Assembly: GCA_035652235.1 (NCBI GenBank)
Contig: DASREE010000014.1
Span: 62,001 to 126,000, forward strand
Direction: 5' to 3'
Source of the DNA: PALSA-612 sp035652235
GTDB taxonomy: Bacteria > Actinomycetota > Thermoleophilia > Gaiellales > Gaiellaceae
DNA length: 64,000 nucleotides
Position numbers and translations under genes: made by a program. Below the pieces are notes generated by a model. The model saw only the letters and a list, made by a program, of their open reading frames with translations. It was not told where the DNA came from and ran no database searches. Below are positions 33,111-41,968 of this stretch, piece after piece; within the stretch, counting starts at the first letter, position 1, and every line of letters starts with the position of its first letter.

Positions 33111-34202
33111 ATGAGAGAGCTCGTTGTCGACGGCAGGCGCATCGCGGACGACGCGGACTGCTACGTCATCGCCGAGGTGGGCCACAACCACCAGGGGTCG
33201 CTGGTCAAGGCAATCGACCTGCTGCACGCCGCCAAGCAGTGCGGCGCGGACGCGGTCAAGCTGCAGAAGCGCGACAACCGCCGCCTGTACACGCGGGCGA
33301 TGTTCGACCAGCCGTACGACCACGAGAACAGCTTCGGGAAGACGTACGGCGAGCACCGCGAGGCGCTCGAGCTGTCGAGCAAGGACTGGTTCGAGCTCAA
33401 GCACCAGGCGCAGGAGATCGGCATCACGCTGTTCGGGACGACCTTCGACGCACCGAGCGCGGAGTTCCTCGCCGAGCTCGGCGTGCCCGCGTTCAAGATC
33501 GCCTCCGCCGACCTCGTCAACACGCCGCTCCTGCGCCAGGTCGCCTCCTACGGGAAGCCCGTCTTCCTGTCCACCGGCGGGGGCACGCTCGAGGACGTGG
33601 AGCGCGCGGTCGAGACGATCCTCCCGCTCAACGAGCAGCTGTGCGTGATGCAGTGCACCGCGGCCTACCCGGCCGAGCCGGAGGACCTGAACCTGCGCGT
33701 GGTCGAGACGCTGCGCGAGCGCTTCCCCGGCCTCGTCGTCGGCCTGTCCGACCACCAGAACGGCTACACGATGTCGCTGCTCGGCTACATGCTCGGCGCG
33801 CGCGTGATCGAGAAGCACTTCACGCTCAACCACGCCTGGAAGGGCACGGACCACGCGTTCTCGCTCATGCCCGACGGGATGCGCCGGCTCGTGCGCGACC
33901 TGCGCCGCGCGCCGGCCGCGCTCGGCGACGGAGTGAAGCGGCCGCTCGCCTGCGAGGAGCCGGCGCTGCGCAAGATGGGCAAGAAGCTGGTCGCCGCGCG
34001 CCCGCTGCCCGCCGGGCACGTGCTCGCGCCCGGCGACGTCGAGGCGAAGTCGCCGGCGGACGAGGGGCTTGCGCCCTACGAGCTCGACCGGCTGCTCGGA
34101 CGGCGCCTGCAGCGGGCGCTCGCGTTCGAGGAGTGTGTCACCTTCGATGACCTCGAGCCGCTCGAGGAGCCCGTCGCGGCGCCCGGCGCCGCCGAGCGTT
34201 GA
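33111..34202 (+). CDS. neuB: NeuB-family ulosonic (sialic-type) acid synthase
   Basis: A 363-residue TIM-barrel enzyme that condenses phosphoenolpyruvate with an aldose to form a 3-deoxy-ulosonic acid. It has VIAEVGHNHQGS, DAVKLQKRDN, FKIASADLVNTPLL, VMQCTAAYPAE and GLSDHQNG, and the metal/substrate motif VIEKHFTLNHAWKGTDHAFS. The C-terminal SAF (antifreeze-like) domain is present from about residue 285 (LVAARPLPAGHVL). It opens a six-gene operon; its stop overlaps the next start (TTGA). The HAD phosphatase beside it suggests a phosphorylated substrate, unlike classic bacterial NeuB, so the sugar may not be Neu5Ac. Confidence 0.92.
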   Translation: MRELVVDGRRIADDADCYVIAEVGHNHQGSLVKAIDLLHAAKQCGADAVKLQKRDNRRLYTRAMFDQPYDHENSFGKTYGEHREALELSSKDWFELKHQAQEIGITLFGTTFDAPSAEFLAELGVPAFKIASADLVNTPLLRQVASYGKPVFLSTGGGTLEDVERAVETILPLNEQLCVMQCTAAYPAEPEDLNLRVVETLRERFPGLVVGLSDHQNGYTMSLLGYMLGARVIEKHFTLNHAWKGTDHAFSLMPDGMRRLVRDLRRAPAALGDGVKRPLACEEPALRKMGKKLVAARPLPAGHVLAPGDVEAKSPADEGLAPYELDRLLGRRLQRALAFEECVTFDDLEPLEEPVAAPGAAER

Positions 34203-34699
34203 CCGGGCTCGAGCCGCTCGTCGCGCGCGTCCGCCTGGCCGTGTTCGACTTCGACGGCGTCTTCACGGACAACCGGGTGTGGGTGGACGAGCACGGTCGC
34301 GAGTCGGTCGCCTGCAGCCGCGCCGACGGCTTCGGGCTCGAGCGGCTGCGCGAGGTCGGCGTCGACGCCGTGATCCTGACGAGCGAGCGAGTGCCGATCG
34401 CGGCGGCGCGGGCGCGCAAGCTCGGGATCCCGTGCCGGGACGGGCTCCCGTCGAAGCTGGAGGCGCTGCGCGAGGAGGCCGGCCGGCGCGGCGTCGCCCT
34501 GGACGAGACCGCCTACGTCGGAAACGACGTGAACGACGCCGACTGCTTGCGCGAGGTGGGGCTGCCGGTCGTCCCCGCCGACGCCTGGCCGGAGGCGGCC
34601 GCGCTCGCCCGCTGGGTGCTCGACCGCCGCGGCGGGCGAGGCTGCGTGCGCGAGTTCTGCGACGCCGTCTGGCGTGCCCGGCGGCGGGGAGCGGCGTGA
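34199..34699 (+). CDS. KdsC/YrbI-type HAD phosphatase
   Basis: A 166-residue HAD enzyme of the small C0 type. The nucleophile is Asp17 in FDFDGVFTDN with Asp19 as acid/base, motif II is ILTSE, Lys is in LPSKLEAL, and motif IV is YVGNDVNDADCL. Family members dephosphorylate Kdo-8-phosphate or nonulosonate-9-phosphates. Next to NeuB this points to removal of phosphate from the ulosonate product. The TTG start is supported by the TTGA overlap, and the SDR overlaps its end (GTGA). The last 20 residues are Arg-rich and probably a tail. Confidence 0.86.
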   Translation: MTGLEPLVARVRLAVFDFDGVFTDNRVWVDEHGRESVACSRADGFGLERLREVGVDAVILTSERVPIAAARARKLGIPCRDGLPSKLEALREEAGRRGVALDETAYVGNDVNDADCLREVGLPVVPADAWPEAAALARWVLDRRGGRGCVREFCDAVWRARRRGAA

Positions 34700-35493
34700 G
34701 CAGCGATCCGCTGTTCGACCTGACGGGTCGCGTGGCCGTGATCACCGGCGGTCTCGGCCAGCTCGGCCGCGAGTACGTGCGCGGGCTGGCCGAGCGGGGC
34801 ATGCGCGTCGCCGTCTACGACGTCTGCGCCGACGAAGAGCCGCCCGCGCAGCGCTCGGTCCGCGCCTTCCGCGTCGACGTGACGAAGCGCGCCGCGCTCG
34901 AGGCGGCGACCGCCGAGCTCGTCGCCGACTGGGGCGTCCCGCACCTGCTCGTCAACAACGCCGCCATCGACACGCCACCCGACGCCCCGGCCGAGGAGGC
35001 CGGCCCCTTCGAGACGTACCCGGAGGCGTCGTTCGACCGGGTGATGGACGTGAACGTGAAGGGGACGGTGCTCGCCTGCCAGGTGGTCGGCGGCGAGATG
35101 GCGCGCGCCGGCCGGGGCTCGATCGTCAACGTCTCCTCGATCTACGGCCTGCTCTCGCCGCAGCAGTCGGTGTACGACTTCCGCCGCCGCGCCGGCGAGA
35201 CGTTCGTGAAGCCGGTCGCCTACTCCGTCTCCAAGTCGGCGATCCTCAACCTGACGCGCTACCTGGCCACCTACTGGGCGCGCAGCGGCGTGCGCGTGAA
35301 CACCGTCACCTTCGCCGGGGTGCTCGCCGACCAGCCCGCCGAGTTCCTGGCGGCGTACACGCCGCGGGTGCCGCTCGGCCGGATGGCCGAGGCGCGCGAG
35401 TGCCTTGGCGCGATCGTCTTCCTCGCCTCCGACGCCTCCTCGTACGTCACCGGCGCCAACCTCGTCGTCGACGGCGGCTGGTCGGCGTGGTGA
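34696..35493 (+). CDS. Short-chain dehydrogenase/reductase
   Basis: A 265-residue classical SDR. It has VITGGLGQLGREYV for NAD(P), an acidic VYDVC, LLVNNAAID, the serine in IVNVSSIYG and the catalytic YSVSK. The closing VTGANLVVDGGWSAW is standard for the family. An insert around YDFRRRAGETFVKP before the catalytic Tyr resembles SDRs of sialic/legionaminic acid clusters such as PtmA (family comparison from memory). It probably reduces or oxidises a sugar intermediate of the ulosonate path. It overlaps both neighbours by 4 nt. Confidence 0.87.
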   Translation: MSSDPLFDLTGRVAVITGGLGQLGREYVRGLAERGMRVAVYDVCADEEPPAQRSVRAFRVDVTKRAALEAATAELVADWGVPHLLVNNAAIDTPPDAPAEEAGPFETYPEASFDRVMDVNVKGTVLACQVVGGEMARAGRGSIVNVSSIYGLLSPQQSVYDFRRRAGETFVKPVAYSVSKSAILNLTRYLATYWARSGVRVNTVTFAGVLADQPAEFLAAYTPRVPLGRMAEARECLGAIVFLASDASSYVTGANLVVDGGWSAW

Positions 35494-36914
35494 CCCCGCG
35501 CGAGGTCGGAAACCACGTCGAGGGCAGGGAGGTGCCCCCCGCCTCCGGCGCCTGGCTGGACAAGGCGCGTCCGGCCGACGGGACGCCGCTCTGTCGCGTG
35601 GCGCGTTCGGGGCGCGAGGACGTCGACGCGGCGGTGGCGGCGGCGCGCCGCGCGCAGCCGGGCTGGGCGGAGCGGACGGTCGTGTCGCGCGGCGACCTCG
35701 TCCGGGAGCTCGCGCTCGCGCTCCGCGACCGTCGCCAGGAGCTGTCCGAGGCGGTCGTGGCCGAGACGGGCAAGGCGCTCGACCTCGCGCGCGGCGAGAC
35801 GGACGCCGCCGTCGAGATGGGCTTCTTCGTCGCCGGCGAGGGGCGCCGCTTCTACGGGCGGACGACGACCGCCTCCATGGCGCATCGGGCCGTGTCGGTC
35901 GTGCGCCAGCCGGTCGGCGTCGCGGGCCTGCTCGTCTCCTTCAACACGCCGCTGCCGAACATCGCCTGGAAGGTGTTCCCCGCCATCCTGTGCGGCAACG
36001 CCTGCGTGCTCAAGCCCTCCGAGCAGGCGCCGCTCTCCGCCCACCTGTTCGCCACCGTCTGCCGCGAGGTCGGGCTGCCGCCGGGGGTCGTCAACGTCGT
36101 GCACGGGCTCGGCGGCGAGGCGGGCGCCGCGCTCGCCGAGCATCCCGGCGTCGACCTCGTCTCCTTCACCGGCTCGGCCGCCGCCGGCCGGCGTGTGAAC
36201 GAGGCGGCCGCGCGGCGGCTGGCCAAGGTCTGCCTCGAGCTCGGCGGCAAGAACGCGCTCGTCGTCTGCGACGACGCCGACCTGGACGGCGCCGTCCGCT
36301 GGGCGCTCGCCTCGGCCTTCTCCAACGCCGGCCAGCGCTGCGCGGCGGCGAGCCGGATCGTCGTCTTCGACGCCGTCTACGAGGAGTTCCGCGAGCGCTT
36401 CCTCGCCGAGGCGCGCACCTACCAGCCGGGGCCGGTGATCAGCGAGGCGAGCCTCGAGCGCATCCTCGCCGCCGTGCACACGGCCGAGGCGCAGGGGGCG
36501 CGCGTGCTCTGCGGCGGCAGGCGGGCCGACCGGCCCGGCTGGCACCTCGAGCCGACGGTGATCGACGGGGTCGCGCCGGACGCGGAGGTGTCCTGCCGCG
36601 AGCTGTTCGGGCCCGTCACCATCCTCTACCGCGTGCCCGACTTCGCCGGGGCGCTCGCGCTCGTCAACGACTCGCCGTACGGGCTCACGGCGGCGATCCA
36701 CACGGCGAGCGTGCACCGCGCGATGCGCTTCGCCGAGCTGGCGCAGGCAGGCGTCGTCGTCGTCAACGGCGGCACGCACGGCTCCGAGCCGCACATGGGC
36801 TTCGGCGGCGTCAAGCAGTCGGGCACCGGCTGGCGCGAGGCGGGGGTGGAGGCGCTCGACGTCTACTCCGAGTGGAAGTACGTCAACGTGATCTCGGATC
36901 CCGCGCGGGCGTGA
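35490..36914 (+). CDS. NAD(P)-dependent aldehyde dehydrogenase
   Basis: A 474-residue ALDH-superfamily enzyme: SFNTPLPNIAWKVFPAI, VLKPSEQAPL, FTGSAAAGRRVNEAA, catalytic Glu in LELGGKNA, catalytic Cys in NAGQRCAAASRI, and the closing FGGVKQSGTGWREAG. It oxidises an aldehyde to an acid (or acyl product). GTG 35490 (GTGA overlap) is chosen over GTG 35487. An ALDH is not part of the known sialic, legionaminic, pseudaminic or Kdo routes, yet its 4-nt overlaps with the SDR and the CMP-sugar synthetase show it belongs here. It may oxidise a sugar aldehyde intermediate or side chain. Confidence 0.9.
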   Translation: MTPREVGNHVEGREVPPASGAWLDKARPADGTPLCRVARSGREDVDAAVAAARRAQPGWAERTVVSRGDLVRELALALRDRRQELSEAVVAETGKALDLARGETDAAVEMGFFVAGEGRRFYGRTTTASMAHRAVSVVRQPVGVAGLLVSFNTPLPNIAWKVFPAILCGNACVLKPSEQAPLSAHLFATVCREVGLPPGVVNVVHGLGGEAGAALAEHPGVDLVSFTGSAAAGRRVNEAAARRLAKVCLELGGKNALVVCDDADLDGAVRWALASAFSNAGQRCAAASRIVVFDAVYEEFRERFLAEARTYQPGPVISEASLERILAAVHTAEAQGARVLCGGRRADRPGWHLEPTVIDGVAPDAEVSCRELFGPVTILYRVPDFAGALALVNDSPYGLTAAIHTASVHRAMRFAELAQAGVVVVNGGTHGSEPHMGFGGVKQSGTGWREAGVEALDVYSEWKYVNVISDPARA

Positions 36915-37660
36915 AGCCGACCCTCGTCGCGCTCGTCCCTGCCCGGGCGGGCTCGCAGCGCGTGCCCGGGAAGAACGTGCGACGGCTGGCCGGCCATCCG
37001 CTCCTTGCCTACGCGATCGCGGCCGCGCGGCAGTCCGGCATCGCCGACCGGGTCGTCTGCTCGACCGACTCCGAGGAGATCGCCGCCGTCGCCCGCTGGT
37101 ACGGCGCCGAGGCCCCCTTCCTGCGGCCGGCCGAGTACGCGACCGCGACCTCGCCGGACGTCGAGTGGATCGCGCACGCGCTCGCCGAGCTCGGCGAGCG
37201 CTTCGACCTCTATGCGCTCGTCCGCGCCACCAACCCGTTCCGCGGCCCGGACGTGCTCCGCCGCGGGCTCGAGCAGCTCCTGGCAATCCCCGAGGCCGAC
37301 TCGATCCGCGCCGTCGAGCCGGTGCGGCAGCACCCGGGCAAGATGTGGGTCGTCGACAGCGGTCGGACGATGCGCCCGCTGCTCGACCAGAAGCACCTCG
37401 CCCTGCCCTGGCACAGCAGCCAGTTCCAGGCGCTCCCGCAGGTGTTCGTGCAGAACAGCGCGCTCGAGATCGCCTGGAGCCGGGTCGTCGGCGCGGGCGG
37501 GCACGCGGGCCGCGTGATCGCGCCGTTCTTCACCCGGGGCTGGGAGGGGTTCAACATCGACGTGGAGGAGGACTGGGCGCGCGCGGAGGCGCTCGTCGCG
37601 AGCGGGCAGGCGGTGCTGCCCGAGGTCGACCGCGAACCGTTCCCGGAGGGCGGCCGGTGA
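36911..37660 (+). CDS. neuA: CMP-ulosonic acid (sialic-type) cytidylyltransferase
   Basis: A 249-residue nucleotidyltransferase that activates an ulosonic acid with CTP. It has VALVPARAGSQRVPGKNVRRLAGHPLL, the CTP loop with Arg and Lys, VCSTDSEEIAAVA and LVRATNPFRGPDVL, and ends with WEGFNIDVEEDWARAE. It matches the NeuA/PseF/NeuA-like group rather than KdsB, which has a different second motif. It overlaps ALDH and transketolase by 4 nt each. The transferase that uses the CMP-sugar is not obvious here. Confidence 0.9.
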   Translation: MKPTLVALVPARAGSQRVPGKNVRRLAGHPLLAYAIAAARQSGIADRVVCSTDSEEIAAVARWYGAEAPFLRPAEYATATSPDVEWIAHALAELGERFDLYALVRATNPFRGPDVLRRGLEQLLAIPEADSIRAVEPVRQHPGKMWVVDSGRTMRPLLDQKHLALPWHSSQFQALPQVFVQNSALEIAWSRVVGAGGHAGRVIAPFFTRGWEGFNIDVEEDWARAEALVASGQAVLPEVDREPFPEGGR

Positions 37661-39612
37661 CCGGGCTGCGGCTCGTGCCGCGCGCGGCCTTCGAGCGCGT
37701 GCGCGCCGCCTCGCTGCCGCAGGACGAGCGCCTGGCGATCCTCGCCGACCTGGCGCGCATGAACGCGCTCACGGCCGTGAAGCGGGCGGGGTCGGGGCAC
37801 CTCGGCTCGAGCTTCAGCGCCATGGACGTCGTCGTGCACCTGTTCGAGGAGGAGCTGACGACGGCTCGGCTCGGCTTCGACCATCCCGACCGGGACGTGT
37901 ACTTCTCCTCCAAGGGCCACGACGTGCCGGGTCTGTACGCCGTGCTGCACGGCCTCGGCGTGATCCCCGGCGAGCGCCTGCTGCGGTTGCGGCGCCTGGG
38001 CGGCCTCGACGGCCATCCCGACGTGGGCGTCCCCGGCATCGAGGCGAACTCGGGCTCGCTCGGCATGGGCATCTCCAAAGGCCGCGGCATGGCCTGGGCG
38101 AAGCGCTACCTCGGCCACGGCGGCCGCGTCGTCGTCATGACGGGCGACGGCGAGCTCCAGGAGGGGCAGATGTGGGAGGCGCTCCAGGCGGCGGCGCACG
38201 AGCGCACGCCGAACCTCATCGTCGTCGTCGACCGCAACGAGCTGCAGTCCGACCGGCCGACCGAGGAGATCCTCGCCCTGGGCGACCTCGCGCGCAAGCT
38301 CGCCGCCTTCGGCTGGCACGTCGTCTGCTGCGACGGCCACGATCACGCGGCGCTGCGTGGAGCGTTCGCCGAGCTCAGGGCGGTGAGCGACGGCCCGAAA
38401 GCGCTCGTCGCGCGCACGATCAAGGGGCGCGGCGTCTCGTTCATGGAGCATCCGGCCGCGCTGCGGGAGGGCGGCGGGGTGTACCGCTGGCACGCCGGGG
38501 CGCCGGACGACGAGGCGTTCGCGGCGGCGTTCGCCGAGCTGCGCGCCCGTGCCGACGAGCGGCTCGCCGCGCACGGGCTGGAGCCGGTCGTGCTCGAGCC
38601 GGTGCCGCCGCTCGAGCCCGAGCCGGCGGCGAGCCTGGAGGGGGAGCCGGCGAGCGCAGCGGGCTGGCCGCGGCCGCGCCTGCGGGCGGCCGCCGAGTAC
38701 GTCGCCGAGGCGTACGGGGAGGAGCTGGTGGCGCTCGCCGGCGAGCGCGCCGACCTGGTCGTGCTCGACGCCGACCTCGCCTCCGACTGCCGCGTCCGCG
38801 GCTTCGAGCTCGCGTATCCCGACCGCTTCGTCGAGTCGGGGATCGCCGAGCAGGACATGGTCTCGACGGCCGCCGGCCTCGCGCGCCAGGGCCTTGTGCC
38901 GGTCGTCAACTCCTTCGCCTCCTTCCTTGCCTCGCGCGCGAACGAGCAGATCTACAACCAGGCGAGCGAGCAGACGAAGGTGATCTACGCCCTGCACTAC
39001 GCCGGGCTGATCCCGGCCGGGCCCGGCAAGTCGCACCAGAGCCTGCGCGACGCGTCGCTGCTTGCGGCGCTGCCGAACGTGGCCGTCGTGCATCCGGCGA
39101 ACGGCGAGGAGACGCGGGCGGTGCTGCGCTGGGCGGTGGTCGAGGCGGGCGAGAGCGTGGCGATCCGGCTGGCGATCGGCCCGTCTCCGCGGCGGATCGA
39201 GCTGCCGGCCGGCTACCGGCTCCAGCTCGGGCGGGGGGCGGTGCTGGCGGAGGGCGAGCAGGCGGTCGTGCTCGCCTACGGGCCGGTGATGCTGCACGAG
39301 GCGCTCGGGGCGGGCGAGCGCCTGCGCGCGCGCGGCATCCGCGTCCGCGTCCTCGCCATGCCCTGGCTGAACCGGCTCGACCGGGCGTGGCTGGAGGAGG
39401 CGCTCGGCGGGTGCGGGCACGTCTTCGTCGTCGAGGACCACGCGCCGGTCGGCGCGCTCGGCGACGCGCTCCGCCGCGAGCTCGAGCGTCCGGTCACGGT
39501 GTTCGCGGTCGAGGGCTGGCCGGCGTGCGGGACGCCGCCGGAGGCCCTGCGCTTCCACGGGCTGGACGCCGCCTCGCTTGCAGGGCGCATCGAGCGCGCG
39601 CTCGAGGGCTGA
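37657..39612 (+). CDS. Transketolase, full-length, glycan-operon copy
   Basis: A 651-residue thiamine-diphosphate enzyme moving two-carbon ketol units between sugars. The N-terminal half has GSGHLGSSFSAMDVV, FSSKGHDVPGLY and the ThDP motif GDGELQEGQMWEAL..DRNELQSD. The second half has ESGIAEQDMVSTAAGLARQG with catalytic Glu and a closing domain with VVEDHAPVGALGDAL. A Pro/Glu linker at about 305-335 joins the halves, as if two subunits of the split (TktA/TktB-like) type had fused. It ends the six-gene operon. It may reshape the aldose that feeds NeuB. Confidence 0.88.
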   Translation: MTGLRLVPRAAFERVRAASLPQDERLAILADLARMNALTAVKRAGSGHLGSSFSAMDVVVHLFEEELTTARLGFDHPDRDVYFSSKGHDVPGLYAVLHGLGVIPGERLLRLRRLGGLDGHPDVGVPGIEANSGSLGMGISKGRGMAWAKRYLGHGGRVVVMTGDGELQEGQMWEALQAAAHERTPNLIVVVDRNELQSDRPTEEILALGDLARKLAAFGWHVVCCDGHDHAALRGAFAELRAVSDGPKALVARTIKGRGVSFMEHPAALREGGGVYRWHAGAPDDEAFAAAFAELRARADERLAAHGLEPVVLEPVPPLEPEPAASLEGEPASAAGWPRPRLRAAAEYVAEAYGEELVALAGERADLVVLDADLASDCRVRGFELAYPDRFVESGIAEQDMVSTAAGLARQGLVPVVNSFASFLASRANEQIYNQASEQTKVIYALHYAGLIPAGPGKSHQSLRDASLLAALPNVAVVHPANGEETRAVLRWAVVEAGESVAIRLAIGPSPRRIELPAGYRLQLGRGAVLAEGEQAVVLAYGPVMLHEALGAGERLRARGIRVRVLAMPWLNRLDRAWLEEALGGCGHVFVVEDHAPVGALGDALRRELERPVTVFAVEGWPACGTPPEALRFHGLDAASLAGRIERALEG

Positions 39613-39630
39613 GCCGCCGCCGACCGGCGG

Positions 39631-39636
39631 TAGCGT
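39631..39636 (+). promoter_or_regulatory. -10 box TAGCGT, leaderless type
   Basis: TAGCGT ends 7 nt before the ATG at 39644, in the 31-nt gap after the transketolase. Confidence 0.4.
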
Positions 39637-39643
39637 TGGCCGC

Positions 39644-40663
39644 ATGCGCGTCGCCTTCCTGACCACGTCGTATCCACGGGACGAGGGCGACATCGCCGGC
39701 GTGTTCCTGCGCGACGCGGTCGAGGACCTGCGCCAGTCTGGCGTCCAAGTCGACGTCGTCTCGCCCGCCACCTTCCGCCACTTCGGCGTCGCCTACGGGG
39801 CCGGCATCGCCGGCAACCTGCGCCGCCGGCCGGCGCTCGCGCTCGCGCTGCCGCCGTTTCTCGCCTCCTTCGCGCTCGCCGCCCGCCGCGCCGCGCGCGG
39901 CGCCGACCTCGTGCACGCGCACTGGCTTCCGTCGGGCCTGCCCGCCCGCCTGGCCGGCAAGCCGTACGTGCTGAGCGTGCACGGGACGGACGCCGAGCTC
40001 GCCCGGCGGGCGCCGGCGCTCTTCCGCCCGCTCGTTTCGGCGGCCAGGATCGTCACGTGCGTGTCCGAGTCGCTCGTGGAGGTGGCGCGCGCTCTGGGTG
40101 CCCGCGAGGTGCGCGTCGTCCCCGTCGGCGTCGGCGTGCCCGAGCGGATCGCCGTCCCGGAGGAGCCGCCGCACGTCCTGTACCTCGGCCGTCTGTCCGA
40201 GGAGAAAGGCGTGCTCGAGCTCGTCGAGGCCGCCCGGGGGCTGCCGCTCGTCGTCGTCGGCGACGGGCCGCTGCGCGATCGCGTCGCCGGCGCCGCCGGC
40301 TTCGTCTCGCCCGGCGAGGTCGGCCTCCACCTCGACCGCGCGGCGGTCGTCGTCTGCCCGTCGCGGCGCGAGGGATACGGCGTCGTCGCCCGTCAGGCGA
40401 TGGCGCACGGGCGACCGGTCGTCGCGACCGCGGTCGGTGGACTCGCGGAGGCGGTCGTGGACGGAAGGACGGGGCTGCTCGTCCCCCCGGGCGACGTCGC
40501 CGCGCTGCGCGCGGCGCTCGAGCGGCTGCTCGCGGACGCCGAGCTCCGCCGCCGTCTCGGCCAGGCAGGACACGCCCGCGCGCGCGAGCGCTTCTCGCGC
40601 GAGTTCGCGCTCGCGGCGACGCTCGACGCCTACCGGGCCGCGCTCGCCGGCCCCGCGACCTGA
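39644..40663 (+). CDS. GT4-family glycosyltransferase
   Basis: A 339-residue GT-B enzyme. The N-terminal domain has VAFLTTSYPRDEGDIAGVF and LVHAHWLPSG. The donor domain has VLYLGRLSEEKGVLELVEA, VVVGDGPLRDR, and SRREGYGVVARQAMAHGRPVVATAVGG with the donor Glu in REGYG. The gene is the only member of its unit: it follows the transketolase after 31 nt with its own -10-like box and stops 6 nt from the convergent sulfotransferase. Donor and acceptor are unknown. Confidence 0.88.
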   Translation: MRVAFLTTSYPRDEGDIAGVFLRDAVEDLRQSGVQVDVVSPATFRHFGVAYGAGIAGNLRRRPALALALPPFLASFALAARRAARGADLVHAHWLPSGLPARLAGKPYVLSVHGTDAELARRAPALFRPLVSAARIVTCVSESLVEVARALGAREVRVVPVGVGVPERIAVPEEPPHVLYLGRLSEEKGVLELVEAARGLPLVVVGDGPLRDRVAGAAGFVSPGEVGLHLDRAAVVVCPSRREGYGVVARQAMAHGRPVVATAVGGLAEAVVDGRTGLLVPPGDVAALRAALERLLADAELRRRLGQAGHARARERFSREFALAATLDAYRAALAGPAT

Positions 40664-40669
40664 GCCGGG

Positions 40670-41905
40670 TCAGCCCGGAAAGCCCCGGGCGGCGGTGCCG
40701 CCGCCGGCTGCGCCGATCGCCCGGGCGAGGCCGCGCCGGCGCGTTCCGAGCTCGTAGCGTGCCCGGCGCGCGCCCACCCTCGCCAGCGCGCGCATCCGTC
40801 CCCCGGCCGGCAGCCGGTAGCCGAACGGCCGCGCCGCCCGCGCAGTCACGGCCGAGACGAGAGCGGCGGCGCGCTCGTCCAGCTCCTGCCGCCACAGCTC
40901 GAGCTGCCGCGCCTCGATCGCCCCCGTCACCCTGCGCCCGGGCCAGGCCGAGTTGGACGTCGCCTCGACGCCGCCGACCGTCGGGACGAGCAGGGACGGC
41001 GACCAGCCGATGTCCGCGAAGCCGGCGACGCGGCGCATCGCCTCCTGCGGCCGCGCGACGAGGTCCTCGTAGCGGAGCAGGTGGTAGCGGCGCTCGCCGA
41101 GGATGCGGCGGTTGCGGCGGGCGGCGGCGAACGACCGCCTGATCCCGAGGGCGACGTCGAGCAGGTCGGTCTCCTGCCCGGCCGCCCGGTCGAGACGGGC
41201 GATCGCGGCTGCGACGCTGCGCGGATCGCGGAGCACGTGCACGAACCGCGCTCGCGGGTAGACGCGGAGGATCCGCTCGAGGCAGTGCTCGTGGCCGGGT
41301 GTCTTCTCGACCCAGGCCCGGCGGGCAGGCGACCCGCCGCTCGTGCCGCTCCTGGCCGCGTCGAGCGCGACGGCGGCGAGCCCGAGCAGGTCGCGCTGCG
41401 GGAGCTCGGCCGCGAGGCGCAGGAGCTCGCGGGTGAAGACGGCGTACGGATCGGGCTCGGCGTCGAAGGGCCCGGCCGCCCAGAAGGGCGGGAGCCCGGA
41501 GGGCGTGACGAGGCGCAGCAGCCACCAGGCCTGGGCCTGCGCCGCCCGAGCTGCCGGGTCGAGCGCCGCGACCCGCGGCAGGAAGTGCAGGAAGTGGTTC
41601 GACTCGCCGGGCAGGCAGACGAGCTGGGGATGGCCGTCGAGGAGGTCGAGCACGAGCGTCGTCCCGGTCTTGCGGTGGCCGACGACGAAGATCGGCGTGT
41701 CGGCGAGAGCTGCCGCGACCGGGCCGTCCCTGTCGTGCCCGGCGGGCACGACGTCCGCCTGCGCGCGGAGCCGTGCGGCGAGCGCCTCGACCTCGGCGAG
41801 CAGCTCGCTCCAGGTGGGCTCGGTGCGGCGGGGGTAGTCGCGCGCGCGCGCCTCGAGGAGCCGGTCGACCCGGCGGTACGCGTCGAGGAGCGTGTCGCCG
41901 CCCAT
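40670..41905 (-). CDS. Sulfotransferase (Sulfotransfer_3-like)
   Basis: A 411-residue enzyme that moves sulfate from PAPS to a hydroxyl. The 5'-phosphosulfate loop is GHRKTGTTLVLDLL (residues 76-89), the catalytic/PAPS His region is WVEKTPGHEH, and the 3'-phosphate loop is VLRDPRSVAAAIARL. It has no signal peptide, so it acts on cytoplasmic glycan precursors. On the minus strand a TAAGGT box lies 9 nt before the ATG. It is the first of three sulfotransferases in the window and belongs to a different subfamily from the other two. Confidence 0.87.
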   Translation of the reverse strand: MGGDTLLDAYRRVDRLLEARARDYPRRTEPTWSELLAEVEALAARLRAQADVVPAGHDRDGPVAAALADTPIFVVGHRKTGTTLVLDLLDGHPQLVCLPGESNHFLHFLPRVAALDPAARAAQAQAWWLLRLVTPSGLPPFWAAGPFDAEPDPYAVFTRELLRLAAELPQRDLLGLAAVALDAARSGTSGGSPARRAWVEKTPGHEHCLERILRVYPRARFVHVLRDPRSVAAAIARLDRAAGQETDLLDVALGIRRSFAAARRNRRILGERRYHLLRYEDLVARPQEAMRRVAGFADIGWSPSLLVPTVGGVEATSNSAWPGRRVTGAIEARQLELWRQELDERAAALVSAVTARAARPFGYRLPAGGRMRALARVGARRARYELGTRRRGLARAIGAAGGGTAARGFPG

Positions 41906-41914
41906 CCTCCGCGC

Positions 41915-41920
41915 ACCTTA
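41915..41920 (-). promoter_or_regulatory. -10 box TAAGGT for the sulfotransferase
   Basis: On the minus strand TAAGGT ends 9 nt before the ATG at 41905. It lies in a 63-nt divergent gap whose other side has a box for the gene at 41969. Confidence 0.45.
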
Positions 41921-41954
41921 CTCCCGTCCCGAGGGCGGACCCGGGAGCTAGCTG

Positions 41955-41960
41955 TACGAT
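41955..41960 (+). promoter_or_regulatory. -10 box TACGAT, leaderless type
   Basis: TACGAT ends 8 nt before the GTG at 41969, back to back with the TAAGGT box of the minus-strand sulfotransferase. Confidence 0.45.
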
Positions 41961-41968
41961 CGGCCCGC

